Source: Chloroflexota bacterium
GTDB lineage: Bacteria; Chloroflexota; Limnocylindria; QHBO01
Direction of reading: 5' to 3'
Assembly (NCBI GenBank): GCA_024636135.1
Contig: JAGXHP010000053.1
Location: 1 to 5,156 of the forward strand
Length of the DNA: 5,156 bases
Below the pieces are notes generated by a model that worked only from the letters and a program-made list of their open reading frames with translations, searched no databases and was not told where the DNA came from. A program made the position numbers and the translations under genes. Below, one piece after another: positions 1 to 5,156 of this stretch. Within the stretch, counting starts at the first letter, position 1, and each line of letters begins with the position of its first letter.

Positions 1-117
1 GCGCTCGAGGGCGACGGGCTCGAGATGCTGACCGAAATCGAGCGGACCGAGACCGCGGCCTGGTGCCACTTCCGCGGCCCTGACGGGACTGTGCTCGAGA
101 TCATCGGCCCGGCCTAG
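1..117 (+). CDS. 3' end of a VOC/glyoxalase-superfamily protein (partial)
   Basis: The first frame is open from the window edge to a TAG stop and gives the last 38 residues of a protein. The C-terminus contains FRGPDGTVLEIIGPA. This matches the last beta-strand of vicinal-oxygen-chelate (glyoxalase/bleomycin-resistance/dioxygenase) domains, where a phrase of the form F-x-D-P-D-G-N-x-x-E-L precedes the end. The glutamate in VLEII is in the position that often binds the metal in this fold. The substrate cannot be told from this fragment, and members range from isomerases to non-catalytic binding proteins. The gene ends 61 bp before the next start. The next gene appears to have its own promoter, so the two need not be one operon. 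The family call rests on this short tail alone. Confidence 0.65.
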   Translation, partial: ALEGDGLEMLTEIERTETAAWCHFRGPDGTVLEIIGPA

Positions 118-121
118 ATCC

Positions 122-148
122 TTGTTCAGGCTAACCATCGACTAGACT
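122..148 (+). promoter_or_regulatory. Possible sigma-70-type promoter for the DUF885 gene
   Basis: TTGTTC (122-127) and TAGACT (143-148) lie in the short gap after the VOC gene stop, separated by 15 bp, which is slightly short. Transcription would start near 155 and leave a leader of about 24 nt that holds the ribosome binding site. The call is from hexamer similarity only. Confidence 0.3.
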
Positions 149-163
149 GGGCGCCCGATCCGC

Positions 164-168
164 AGGAG
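164..168 (+). promoter_or_regulatory. Ribosome binding site (AGGAG) of the DUF885 gene
   Basis: AGGAG is placed 10 nt before the ATG at 179. It supports that ATG as the true start, and it contrasts with the genes at 3429 and 5101, which show no Shine-Dalgarno sequence. Confidence 0.6.
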
Positions 169-178
169 CCGCACCCGC

Positions 179-1810
179 ATGCCGTCGTTTGCCGAGCTGA
201 CCACCGAGTTCCTCGACGCCGAGTTCGACGAGTCGCCGGTCCGGGCCAGCAGCCTGGGTCTCACCGAGTACGACGAGCGACTCGACGACCTCTCCGAGGC
301 TGCGTTCGACCGCCGTCGATTGAGCGACTCAGCGTGGCTCGAGCGATTTCGGGCCGTCCCCGATGCCGACCTGACGTTCGACGAGCAGATCGACCGGGAC
401 CTCGTGATCAGCATCCTGCGCGGCCGGCAGATCGTGCAGGATTTCGAGGTCTGGCGACGCCAGCCCGATACCTACCTGAACCCGGGCATGACGGGCATCT
501 TCGTCCTGTTCCTGCATCAGCTGCGGCCGACGAACGAGCTGGTCGATGCGGCCGTGGCACGCATGCGGCTGATCCCGGGCAACCTCGCCGACGGGATGCG
601 CAACCTCAGGCCGGAGATGGTGCCGGAGATCTTCCTGGATCGAGCGGCGAACCAGGCCCGCGCCGGTGCCCGCTACCTGCGCGAGATCCTCCCGTCCCAG
701 ATCGATGATGGCCCCTTGCGAGCACGGCTGGCCGAGGCGGGAGAGGCCGCTGGATCGGCCTACGACGGGTACGTCTCCTTCCTCGAGGAAATGCGTCCGA
801 CCGCCAGCGGCGCGTGGGCGCTCGGCGAGGAGCGCTACTCCGCACTGCTTCGCGAGAAGGAGCTCCTCCGATTCGACGCCCGCGGGCTGCGAGAGCGGGG
901 GCAGGCGGCCTACGACGAGCTCGCCACCGAGCTCACCCGCTGTGCGCGCAAGCTGCGCGGCACCGACGACTGGAAGCAGGTCCTCGACGAGCTGAACGAG
1001 GACCATCCGCGCACGCCCGAGGCGATGCGCGTCGGCTACGAGGAATGGACCGAGAAGGCCCGCGCCTACCTCCGCGAGCATCGGCTCGTGAGCTTCCCGG
1101 AAGGCGAGGAGTGCGCCGTGGTGCCCTCGCCGCCGTTCCAGCGGCCCGTCCTTGCGGTGGCGTCGTACATGAGTCCGCCACCGTTCAGCGACAAGATGCT
1201 CGGCCACTTCTTCGTTCCGTTCCCGCCGGACGGCGCACCGGAGGACGAGGTCCAGAAGCGACTGGCGTCGAACTCGTATCCCAGCATCCCGACCACGTCC
1301 GTGCACGAGGCCTATCCGGGCCACCACTGGCACCTTGTCATGAGCAAGTCAAACCCGAGCCGATTGCGCCAGACGTTCCGAACCCCGTACTTCAGCGAGG
1401 GCTGGGCGCTCTATGCCGAGCGGATGATGCGCGAGCAGGGGTTCTTCACCGACCTGCGCCACGAGATGAACCAGTACGAGGCCACGATCTTCCGCGCCGC
1501 GCGCATCGTGGTCGACACCAGTCTCCACATGGGTGAGATGACCTGGGACGAGGCGGTGGACTTCATGACCACCAGGACCGGCCTCACGGAGCCGACCGCC
1601 CGGGCCGAGGTCACCCGCTATTGCGCATGGCCGACGCAGGCCAGCTCGTACCTGACCGGCAGCCTCGAGATCGCGCGCATTCGCGAGGCCTTCTTCGCGA
1701 AGCGAGGCGCATCCGACACCGATGCCCTGCGGGCCTTCCACGACGGGATCACCTCGTCCGGCGGCCTGCCGATCGCGCTCGCCGAACGCGCGGTGATGGC
1801 CCTGGCCTGA
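179..1810 (+). CDS. DUF885 family protein, predicted zinc metallohydrolase
   Basis: This 543-residue protein has the hallmarks of the DUF885 family (usually about 550-600 residues). HEAYPGHHWH spans residues 376-385 and resembles a gluzincin-style zinc site, where H376, E377 and H382/H383 would be the metal and catalytic residues. FSEGWALYAE follows at 405-414, and E407 is a likely further zinc ligand. DTSLHMG at 446-452 and RYCAWPTQASSYLTG at 480-494 are further family-conserved blocks. The N-terminal 350 residues look largely helical and charged. There is no signal peptide (it begins MPSFAELTTEF), so a cytoplasmic enzyme is likely. The family is thought to act as metallopeptidases or hydrolases, and the substrate here is unknown. 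All motif residues are present, so it is probably active. The start is the ATG preceded by AGGAG at 10 nt. It converges tail to tail with the next gene, only 35 bp away, so no functional link to that gene is implied. Confidence 0.93.
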   Translation: MPSFAELTTEFLDAEFDESPVRASSLGLTEYDERLDDLSEAAFDRRRLSDSAWLERFRAVPDADLTFDEQIDRDLVISILRGRQIVQDFEVWRRQPDTYLNPGMTGIFVLFLHQLRPTNELVDAAVARMRLIPGNLADGMRNLRPEMVPEIFLDRAANQARAGARYLREILPSQIDDGPLRARLAEAGEAAGSAYDGYVSFLEEMRPTASGAWALGEERYSALLREKELLRFDARGLRERGQAAYDELATELTRCARKLRGTDDWKQVLDELNEDHPRTPEAMRVGYEEWTEKARAYLREHRLVSFPEGEECAVVPSPPFQRPVLAVASYMSPPPFSDKMLGHFFVPFPPDGAPEDEVQKRLASNSYPSIPTTSVHEAYPGHHWHLVMSKSNPSRLRQTFRTPYFSEGWALYAERMMREQGFFTDLRHEMNQYEATIFRAARIVVDTSLHMGEMTWDEAVDFMTTRTGLTEPTARAEVTRYCAWPTQASSYLTGSLEIARIREAFFAKRGASDTDALRAFHDGITSSGGLPIALAERAVMALA

Positions 1811-1839
1811 CGTCCGCACTTCCCACACGCGCAGGACGT
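1810..1839. terminator. Weak hairpin between convergent genes, possible bidirectional terminator
   Basis: ACGTCC (1810-1815) can pair with GGACGT (1834-1839) across an 18-nt loop in the 35-bp gap between two converging stop codons. There is no T-tract on either strand, and the loop is long. The position suits a shared terminator, but the structure is weak. Confidence 0.2.
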
Positions 1840-1845
1840 GCAGCC

Positions 1846-3429
1846 TCATCGGCGCAGGCGATCGGTGATCTCGAAGAAGTCGTAGAAGTGGTCGAGGTCC
1901 TCGTGGGCCCACGTCCGATCGGGCAGCAGCGGGAGATCGGCTCCGAAGCGGGTGTTGAAGATGAGGCGGAACGTATTGACCGGGGTGATGGTGTCGTGGA
2001 ATCCGGCGGCGTCGAGATCGGCATCGGGCACGCGCATCGCGAACAGGATCCCGAACTTCTCCTCGAGCTCGGCATCCGTGGCGTCGCGCCACGTGAAGCC
2101 CCACTCATCGGCACGGTATCGGGCCGGAAACGGCCCCTCGTCGGACTGCAGCATGATGATGGCGTCCGGCCCGGACTCGGCCAGGATGCGATCGACCAGG
2201 CTCAGGATCTGGCCGTTCGCGAACGTGAGCTGGCGCCGATAGCTCTCGAGCTGACCCTGCGCAGCCACCTGTTCGCGGTCCATGAACGAGCCGTCGGCGT
2301 CGAACACGTACGGGTCGTGCGGGATCAGCAGGTGAGCGAAAACGAACTTCGGCCCGGGAGTTGCGGGGATCTCGTTAAGCCGGTCGAGCGCGTACTGCGT
2401 GTGGCTGCGGAGGACCCGCCAGTCCCACGGATCGGTTGGCGCGGCGCCCGGTTCGGAGATCGCGCGGAGGATCGTGGTCTGCGCCAACGCGGTGCTGAAC
2501 TCGTCCTGGCCGTCGTAGTGGAACGTGCGGTCGGCGTCGACGTTCGTAATGGTCGGCGGCCACCAGTTCGAGACATGGAGGTAGCGGTACCCGAGCTCCT
2601 TGAGCGCCGAGGGGACGGCAAGGTGCTCCCGCAGCACTCGTTGAATCGGCTCGCGATCCTTCCCGCTGGATGCCTCCGAGCGGAGCTCGTCGGCGTCGAG
2701 GTAGTCGATGTTGAGCGAGCTGCCCAGCGACAGCGGAGTCTTGATGTAGTTGCTGTGGGCATGGCGCGCCACCCGGAACCCGCGCGACTCGAGCGCCGTG
2801 AGGAATGGCTCATTGTCGAAGTCGTAGGTCCCGGACAGCGTCGTGGGGCTCGCGTAGCGGTCGAGGATGATGTAGTACACGTCCGGCAGGTCTGCGGCGT
2901 CGGGCGGTCGCAGCTCGATCGGCGTGAGGTCCGCACCGGGCGGTGCAACGGAGCCCAGTGCGACCATCGTGCCGGCGACTCCCCAGGCGTTGAGCAGCAG
3001 GGCGATGCCCGCCACCACGTTGAGGATCCGGGTTGCTGTCCGTGCACCGCGACCGAATCGCCACGCCAGGGCAAGGCCGATGAGCACGAGCACTGCCCAT
3101 GCGCCGATGAGCGGCCACTGGCTGTCGAGCAGACCGGACACGGCATTCCACGCGTGTCCGTACCCGAAGAACCCGGCCACCGAAACGCTGGTGATCATCG
3201 CGGCCAGCCGCCAGCTCCCGAACGCCAGGTACATGATCAGCATCCCGGCCAGCGCGGCACCCACGGCCATGCCGAGGGGCGCCCACAGAGGTCCCAGGCT
3301 CACCTGGTCGGATGCGTTGTTCGCGAACAGGAAGACGACCGGGTATGCGGCGATCAACAGCGGGTGGATGGGAGTCGCGGTCCAGTCGATCCGTCCACGG
3401 TGGCCCCGACGCCGCTGTGCGGGTAACAT
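1846..3429 (-). CDS. Membrane-anchored alkaline phosphatase/sulfatase-superfamily protein (LTA-synthase-like topology)
   Basis: The 527-residue protein has five predicted membrane helices (about 21-37, 48-70, 74-94, 105-123, 133-158) after a basic N-terminus (QRRRGHRGR). An extracytoplasmic catalytic domain follows, starting at LPDVYYIILDRYASP. Likely active-site residues are D190 (LDRY), T231 in NYIKTPLSLGSSLN as nucleophile, H366 and H371 in HLLIPHDPYVF, and D430 in LQSDEGP. The order matches sulfatase-like hydrolase/transferases such as lipoteichoic acid synthase and phosphoethanolamine transferases, so a phospho- or sulfo-group transferase or hydrolase acting on a surface glycan or lipid is the best inference. 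The usual S-D-H-G metal motif reads S-D-E-G here. I chose the ATG at 3429 over the in-frame GTG at 3456 because TAGTGT sits 7 bp before the ATG and no Shine-Dalgarno precedes it, as in a leaderless gene. It diverges from the YIDPGSGS gene. The true substrate is not shown by the sequence. Confidence 0.88.
   Translation of the reverse strand: MLPAQRRRGHRGRIDWTATPIHPLLIAAYPVVFLFANNASDQVSLGPLWAPLGMAVGAALAGMLIMYLAFGSWRLAAMITSVSVAGFFGYGHAWNAVSGLLDSQWPLIGAWAVLVLIGLALAWRFGRGARTATRILNVVAGIALLLNAWGVAGTMVALGSVAPPGADLTPIELRPPDAADLPDVYYIILDRYASPTTLSGTYDFDNEPFLTALESRGFRVARHAHSNYIKTPLSLGSSLNIDYLDADELRSEASSGKDREPIQRVLREHLAVPSALKELGYRYLHVSNWWPPTITNVDADRTFHYDGQDEFSTALAQTTILRAISEPGAAPTDPWDWRVLRSHTQYALDRLNEIPATPGPKFVFAHLLIPHDPYVFDADGSFMDREQVAAQGQLESYRRQLTFANGQILSLVDRILAESGPDAIIMLQSDEGPFPARYRADEWGFTWRDATDAELEEKFGILFAMRVPDADLDAAGFHDTITPVNTFRLIFNTRFGADLPLLPDRTWAHEDLDHFYDFFEITDRLRR
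3424..3429 (+). promoter_or_regulatory. Possible -10 element (TAACAT) for the miniprotein-methyltransferase operon
   Basis: TAACAT on the plus strand is the mirror position of the minus-strand TAGTGT around a centre at 3433, and both hexamers are preceded by CGGG. Transcription would start near 3437, leaving a leader of about 23 nt that holds GAGG. The -35 region (about 3401-3406) is poor, so this is tentative. Confidence 0.3.
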
Positions 3430-3436
3430 CCGGCTA

Positions 3437-3442
3437 ACACTA
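3437..3442 (-). promoter_or_regulatory. -10 element (TAGTGT) giving a leaderless start at 3429
   Basis: Read on the minus strand, TAGTGT is followed by 7 nt (TAGCCGG) and then the ATG at 3429. Transcription would therefore start on or next to the A of the start codon. No Shine-Dalgarno lies between them. The same 7-nt spacing from a TANNNT hexamer to ATG occurs at 5088-5101. No convincing -35 box is visible inside the opposing gene. Confidence 0.5.
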
Positions 3443-3445
3443 CCC

Positions 3446-3449
3446 GAGG
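3446..3449 (+). promoter_or_regulatory. Ribosome binding site (GAGG) of the YIDPGSGS miniprotein gene
   Basis: GAGG is placed 10 nt before the ATG at 3460. It is the only Shine-Dalgarno-like purine run in the 30-bp divergent gap and supports that start. Confidence 0.45.
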
Positions 3450-3459
3450 CGCACACGGA

Positions 3460-3645
3460 ATGCCGTTTCTGGCGTATATCGATCCGGGCTCCGGCAGCAT
3501 GTTGCTGCAGGTCGTCCTAGCGGGCGCGCTCGCGATCCCGTTCTTCTTCCGTCGCGTGATCGGCGACGCCTGGCATCGAATCCGCGGCGACCGCGGCGAG
3601 CCGACGCAGGTCGAGGGCGGCGAGGACGCCCCCACCGATCGCTGA
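3460..3645 (+). CDS. YIDPGSGS-type membrane miniprotein
   Basis: This 61-residue protein begins MPFLAYIDPGSGSMLLQ, continues with one hydrophobic helix (about residues 14-31, ending PFFF), then a basic stretch (RRVIGDAWHRIRGDRG) and an acidic, polar tail. From memory, small proteins with a Y-I-D-P-G-S-G-S start, one membrane helix and an arginine-rich flank recur in several bacterial phyla next to envelope-glycan genes, often beside sulfatase-like membrane enzymes or methyltransferases as here. No function is known to me. A role as membrane partner or anchor for the neighbouring enzymes is inference. By the positive-inside rule the basic segment should be cytoplasmic, putting the YIDPGSGS end at or outside the membrane. 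Its stop codon overlaps the likely start of the methyltransferase, so translation of the two is probably coupled. A short spurious frame is unlikely because of the motif, the GAGG site and the clear helix. Confidence 0.8.
   Translation: MPFLAYIDPGSGSMLLQVVLAGALAIPFFFRRVIGDAWHRIRGDRGEPTQVEGGEDAPTDR
3622..3626 (+). promoter_or_regulatory. Possible ribosome binding site (GAGGA) for the methyltransferase, inside the miniprotein gene
   Basis: GAGGA lies 11 nt before the ATC at 3638 and within a longer purine-rich run from 3613. It would fit initiation at that ATC, but it also encodes the acidic tail of the miniprotein, so it may be coincidence. Confidence 0.3.
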
Positions 3646-5029
3646 CGCACCCGCCATCGACCCCGGTTCGTTCCGGGATCCATCGGGCCTGGTCTTCCGT
3701 CGCGAGGGGGTCCTCTATCGCCAGGTCCAGTCGGCCGGTGCCTCCGACTGGGAGGCGTTTCGTTCGACTGGCCTCTACGACCGCCTGGTCGCCGATCGAC
3801 TGATCGTCGACCACGAGGACGCGCCGATCGAGCTCGCCGCCGTCGAGGGCGCCGTGGCCGTCATCCGCCCGCGACGGATCGAGATGATCTCGTATCCGTA
3901 CGAATGGGCCTTCTCCCAGCTCAAGGAGGCCGCTCTCCTGACGCTCGAGCTGCAGAGCCGTGCGCTCGATGCGGGAATGCGGCTCAAGGACGCGAGCGCC
4001 TACAACATCCAGTTCGACGCTGGCCGGCCGATCCTCATCGACAGCCTGAGCTTCGAACAGGCTCCGGCGACCGAGCCATGGCCCGCCTATCGCCAGTTCT
4101 GCGAGTTCTTCCTCGCGCCGCTGGCCCTGATCGCCTACCGCGACGCACGCTGCGGCCTCCTGCTGCGCGAGTTCATCGATGGGGTTCCGCTCGACCTCGC
4201 GGCACGTCTGCTACCCGGACGGACGAAGCTCAACCTTGGCCTCTCAGCGCACGTCCACCTCCACGCGGGCGCGCAACGTCGTGCAGCCCGGGAAGCTCCT
4301 CCCGCCGCCGATGATGCGCCGCCGGTTCGACGGGTGAGCGAAACCGGTCAGCGGGCTCTGCTCGACTCGCTCCGCCGCACGGTCATCGGCCTGCGATGGA
4401 AGCCCGAGAGCCACTGGGCCGGGTATGCGACCACCACCTCCTACTCGGAGGCCGCCACTGCCAGCAAGGGCCGGACGGTCCAGGAGATGCTGGCGGCTGC
4501 CGAAGGGCGAACCGCCTGGGACGTCGGTGCCAACACCGGGGTGTACAGCGCGATGGCAGCCGAGGCCGGCTACCGCGTCGTGGCCTGGGACCAGGACGCA
4601 GCGAGCGTGGAGGCGCACTGGCTGCGCGTGCGGGGCGACGGCAATCCCGCCGTTCTGCCGCTCATCCTGGATCTTGCCAACCCGTCTCCAGCCATCGGTT
4701 GGGCGCTCGAGGAGCGTGGCTCGTTCCTCGAGCGAGGCGAGCCGGACCTCATCCTGGCCCTGGCGCTGGTGCATCACCTCGCGATCGGCAACAACGTGCC
4801 GCTGCCGTCGATCGCCCGGCTCTTTGCTCGCATGGCGCCGAAGGCGATCGTCGAGTTCGTGCCCAAGGACGATCCGATGACCCGCCGTCTGCTGGCCGCG
4901 CGGCGCGACATCTTCGACGACTACACCCTCGACGGCTTCACCCGAGCATTCGAAGGTCCGTTCCGCATCGTGCGTCAGGCCGCGATCGATGACTCTCCGC
5001 GCACGCTCTTCCTGCTCGAACGCCGGTGA
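3638..5029 (+). CDS. SAM-dependent methyltransferase with N-terminal kinase-like domain
   Basis: Read from 3638 this is a 463-residue two-domain protein; positions below use that numbering. The first ATG/GTG/TTG in frame is the GTG at 3854 (residue 73), but coding similarity clearly runs further up: DPGSFRDPSGLVFRREGVLY (residues 8-27) is a conserved family opening. The likely start is the ATC at 3638, which overlaps the miniprotein stop. The N-terminal half contains YPYEWAFSQLKEAALLTLEL (from residue 86), KDASAYN (117-123), ILID (132-135) and HVHLHA (205-210). The spacing resembles a kinase catalytic loop and metal site. The C-terminal half is a class I methyltransferase: WDVGANTG (motif I, D295), WDQD (about 317-320, end of strand 2), LVHHLAIGNN (about 377-386) and EFVPKDDP (406-413). 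It would be cytoplasmic and use SAM on an unidentified acceptor, plausibly a glycan or lipid-linked intermediate. Some relatives are, I believe, annotated as NoeA-like nodulation proteins, but I assign no symbol. Confidence 0.85.
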   Translation: MADAPAIDPGSFRDPSGLVFRREGVLYRQVQSAGASDWEAFRSTGLYDRLVADRLIVDHEDAPIELAAVEGAVAVIRPRRIEMISYPYEWAFSQLKEAALLTLELQSRALDAGMRLKDASAYNIQFDAGRPILIDSLSFEQAPATEPWPAYRQFCEFFLAPLALIAYRDARCGLLLREFIDGVPLDLAARLLPGRTKLNLGLSAHVHLHAGAQRRAAREAPPAADDAPPVRRVSETGQRALLDSLRRTVIGLRWKPESHWAGYATTTSYSEAATASKGRTVQEMLAAAEGRTAWDVGANTGVYSAMAAEAGYRVVAWDQDAASVEAHWLRVRGDGNPAVLPLILDLANPSPAIGWALEERGSFLERGEPDLILALALVHHLAIGNNVPLPSIARLFARMAPKAIVEFVPKDDPMTRRLLAARRDIFDDYTLDGFTRAFEGPFRIVRQAAIDDSPRTLFLLERR

Positions 5030-5039
5030 CGGGCTGGTA

Positions 5040-5052
5040 GTGCAATGTGCAC
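5040..5052. repeat. Short palindrome GTGCA-ATG-TGCAC after the methyltransferase gene
   Basis: A perfect 5-bp inverted repeat with a 3-nt centre lies 10 bp after the methyltransferase stop and upstream of the HAD gene promoter. It could be a small operator or part of a weak terminator. There is no T-tract, so a classical intrinsic terminator is not supported. Confidence 0.3.
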
Positions 5053-5063
5053 GGCACCGCTCA

Positions 5064-5093
5064 TCGACAACGGTCGGCACTGGCCCCTAGGAT
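5064..5093 (+). promoter_or_regulatory. Sigma-70-type promoter giving a leaderless HAD-IIA transcript
   Basis: TCGACA (5064-5069, five of six consensus -35 bases) and TAGGAT (5088-5093) are separated by 18 bp. Seven bases then lead to the ATG at 5101, so the predicted transcript starts at or beside the A of the start codon. No Shine-Dalgarno is present. This is the best promoter in the window. Confidence 0.6.
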
Positions 5094-5100
5094 CGTACTC

Positions 5101-5156
5101 ATGAACCGCGAGCGCCTCAGCTGGCTGATGGACATGGACGGCGTCATCGTGCGCGA
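5101..5156 (+). CDS. HAD-IIA (NagD-like) hydrolase, 5' end only
   Basis: Eighteen codons and two extra bases are present before the window ends. The protein begins MNRERLSWLMDMDGVIVR. The D-M-D-G-V segment at residues 11-15 is HAD motif I, in which the first aspartate is the phospho-acceptor nucleophile and the second is the general acid/base. A hydrophobic strand running straight into DMDGV within the first 15 residues, with no preceding domain, is typical of the HAD-IIA group (NagD, sugar-phosphate and p-nitrophenyl phosphatases). Substrate choice in this group depends on the C2 cap, which lies outside the window. The ATG is chosen because a good promoter ends 7 bp before it, implying leaderless translation. 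Having its own promoter suggests independence from the methyltransferase gene upstream. Confidence 0.75.
   Translation, partial: MNRERLSWLMDMDGVIVR

Larger units (their letters stand above)
3420..3446. repeat. Inverted repeat CGGGTA-N15-TACCCG in the divergent start region
   Basis: The arms CGGGTA (3420-3425) and TACCCG (3441-3446) are perfect 6-bp inverted copies with a 15-bp spacer. The dyad covers the start codon of the minus-strand gene and both candidate -10 hexamers. It may be an operator for a dimeric regulator, or simply two similar promoters facing each other. Confidence 0.45.

Noticed and set aside
329..1333. A 334-codon minus-strand frame inside the DUF885 gene
   Set aside because: No recognisable motif and biased R/G/L composition. 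The plus strand carries the HEAYPGHH and EGWALYAE metalloenzyme motifs.
1621..3426. A 601-codon open frame on the plus strand, antisense to the membrane sulfatase-like gene
   Set aside because: It is a shadow of the GC-rich minus-strand gene. Its translation is rich in R, G, E, V and Q with no domain or motif, it starts inside the DUF885 gene, and the opposite strand shows clear membrane helices and active-site motifs.
3430..3456. N-terminal extension of the membrane enzyme to the GTG at 3456
   Set aside because: It would add nine residues (beginning CASGSVSR) before the ATG. That region holds the likely -10 element, and the leaderless spacing favours the ATG at 3429.
3854..3856. GTG as the start of the methyltransferase
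   Set aside because: It is the first canonical start in frame, but it would delete about 72 residues that look like conserved coding sequence, and no ribosome binding site stands in front of it.
4244..5080. A 278-codon minus-strand frame opposite the methyltransferase
   Set aside because: No motif or ribosome binding site. The plus strand encodes the complete methyltransferase domain, and the frame would also run through the HAD gene promoter region.
1..5156. CRISPR arrays, tRNA or rRNA genes, insertion sequences, riboswitches
   Set aside because: No direct-repeat arrays, transposase motifs, tRNA-like cloverleaf or long leader was seen. Nearly all of the window is accounted for by protein genes.

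Overview
This is a gene-dense, GC-rich window. It has strong G/C bias at third codon positions, almost no intergenic space, and mostly -10 hexamers of the TANNNT type. Two starts look leaderless. These traits and the protein flavour suggest a Chloroflexota (Limnocylindria-like) or actinobacterial genome, possibly a metagenome-assembled one. That assignment is inferred from style, not from a marker gene.

Layout, left to right. Bases 1-117 hold the 3' end of a plus-strand gene with a glyoxalase/VOC-type C-terminus. Next comes a complete plus-strand DUF885 protein (179-1810), a predicted zinc metallohydrolase with HEAYPGHH and EGWALYAE motifs. It converges on a minus-strand gene (1846-3429) for a five-helix membrane protein with an extracytoplasmic alkaline-phosphatase/sulfatase-superfamily domain, arranged like lipoteichoic acid synthase. 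Diverging from that gene, with only 30 bp between the starts, is a plus-strand pair: a 61-residue membrane miniprotein with a YIDPGSGS motif (3460-3645) and a two-domain SAM-dependent methyltransferase (about 3638-5029). The window ends with the first 18 codons of a HAD-IIA (NagD-like) phosphatase gene starting at 5101.

The most interesting part is the divergent cassette at 1846-5029: membrane phospho-/sulfo-group enzyme, YIDPGSGS miniprotein and methyltransferase. I infer that the three genes work together on an envelope glycan or other surface polymer. Three details stand out. (1) The methyltransferase reading frame clearly continues about 70 residues upstream of its first ATG/GTG/TTG codon. 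It probably starts at a non-canonical ATC that overlaps the miniprotein stop codon, unless the base is a sequencing error. (2) Its N-terminal half reads like a kinase fold, with a D-x4-N catalytic-loop pattern followed by an I-D metal-site pattern. (3) The divergent start region contains a CGGGTA-N15-TACCCG dyad that places two -10 hexamers symmetrically, so the two promoters probably compete for one stretch of DNA.
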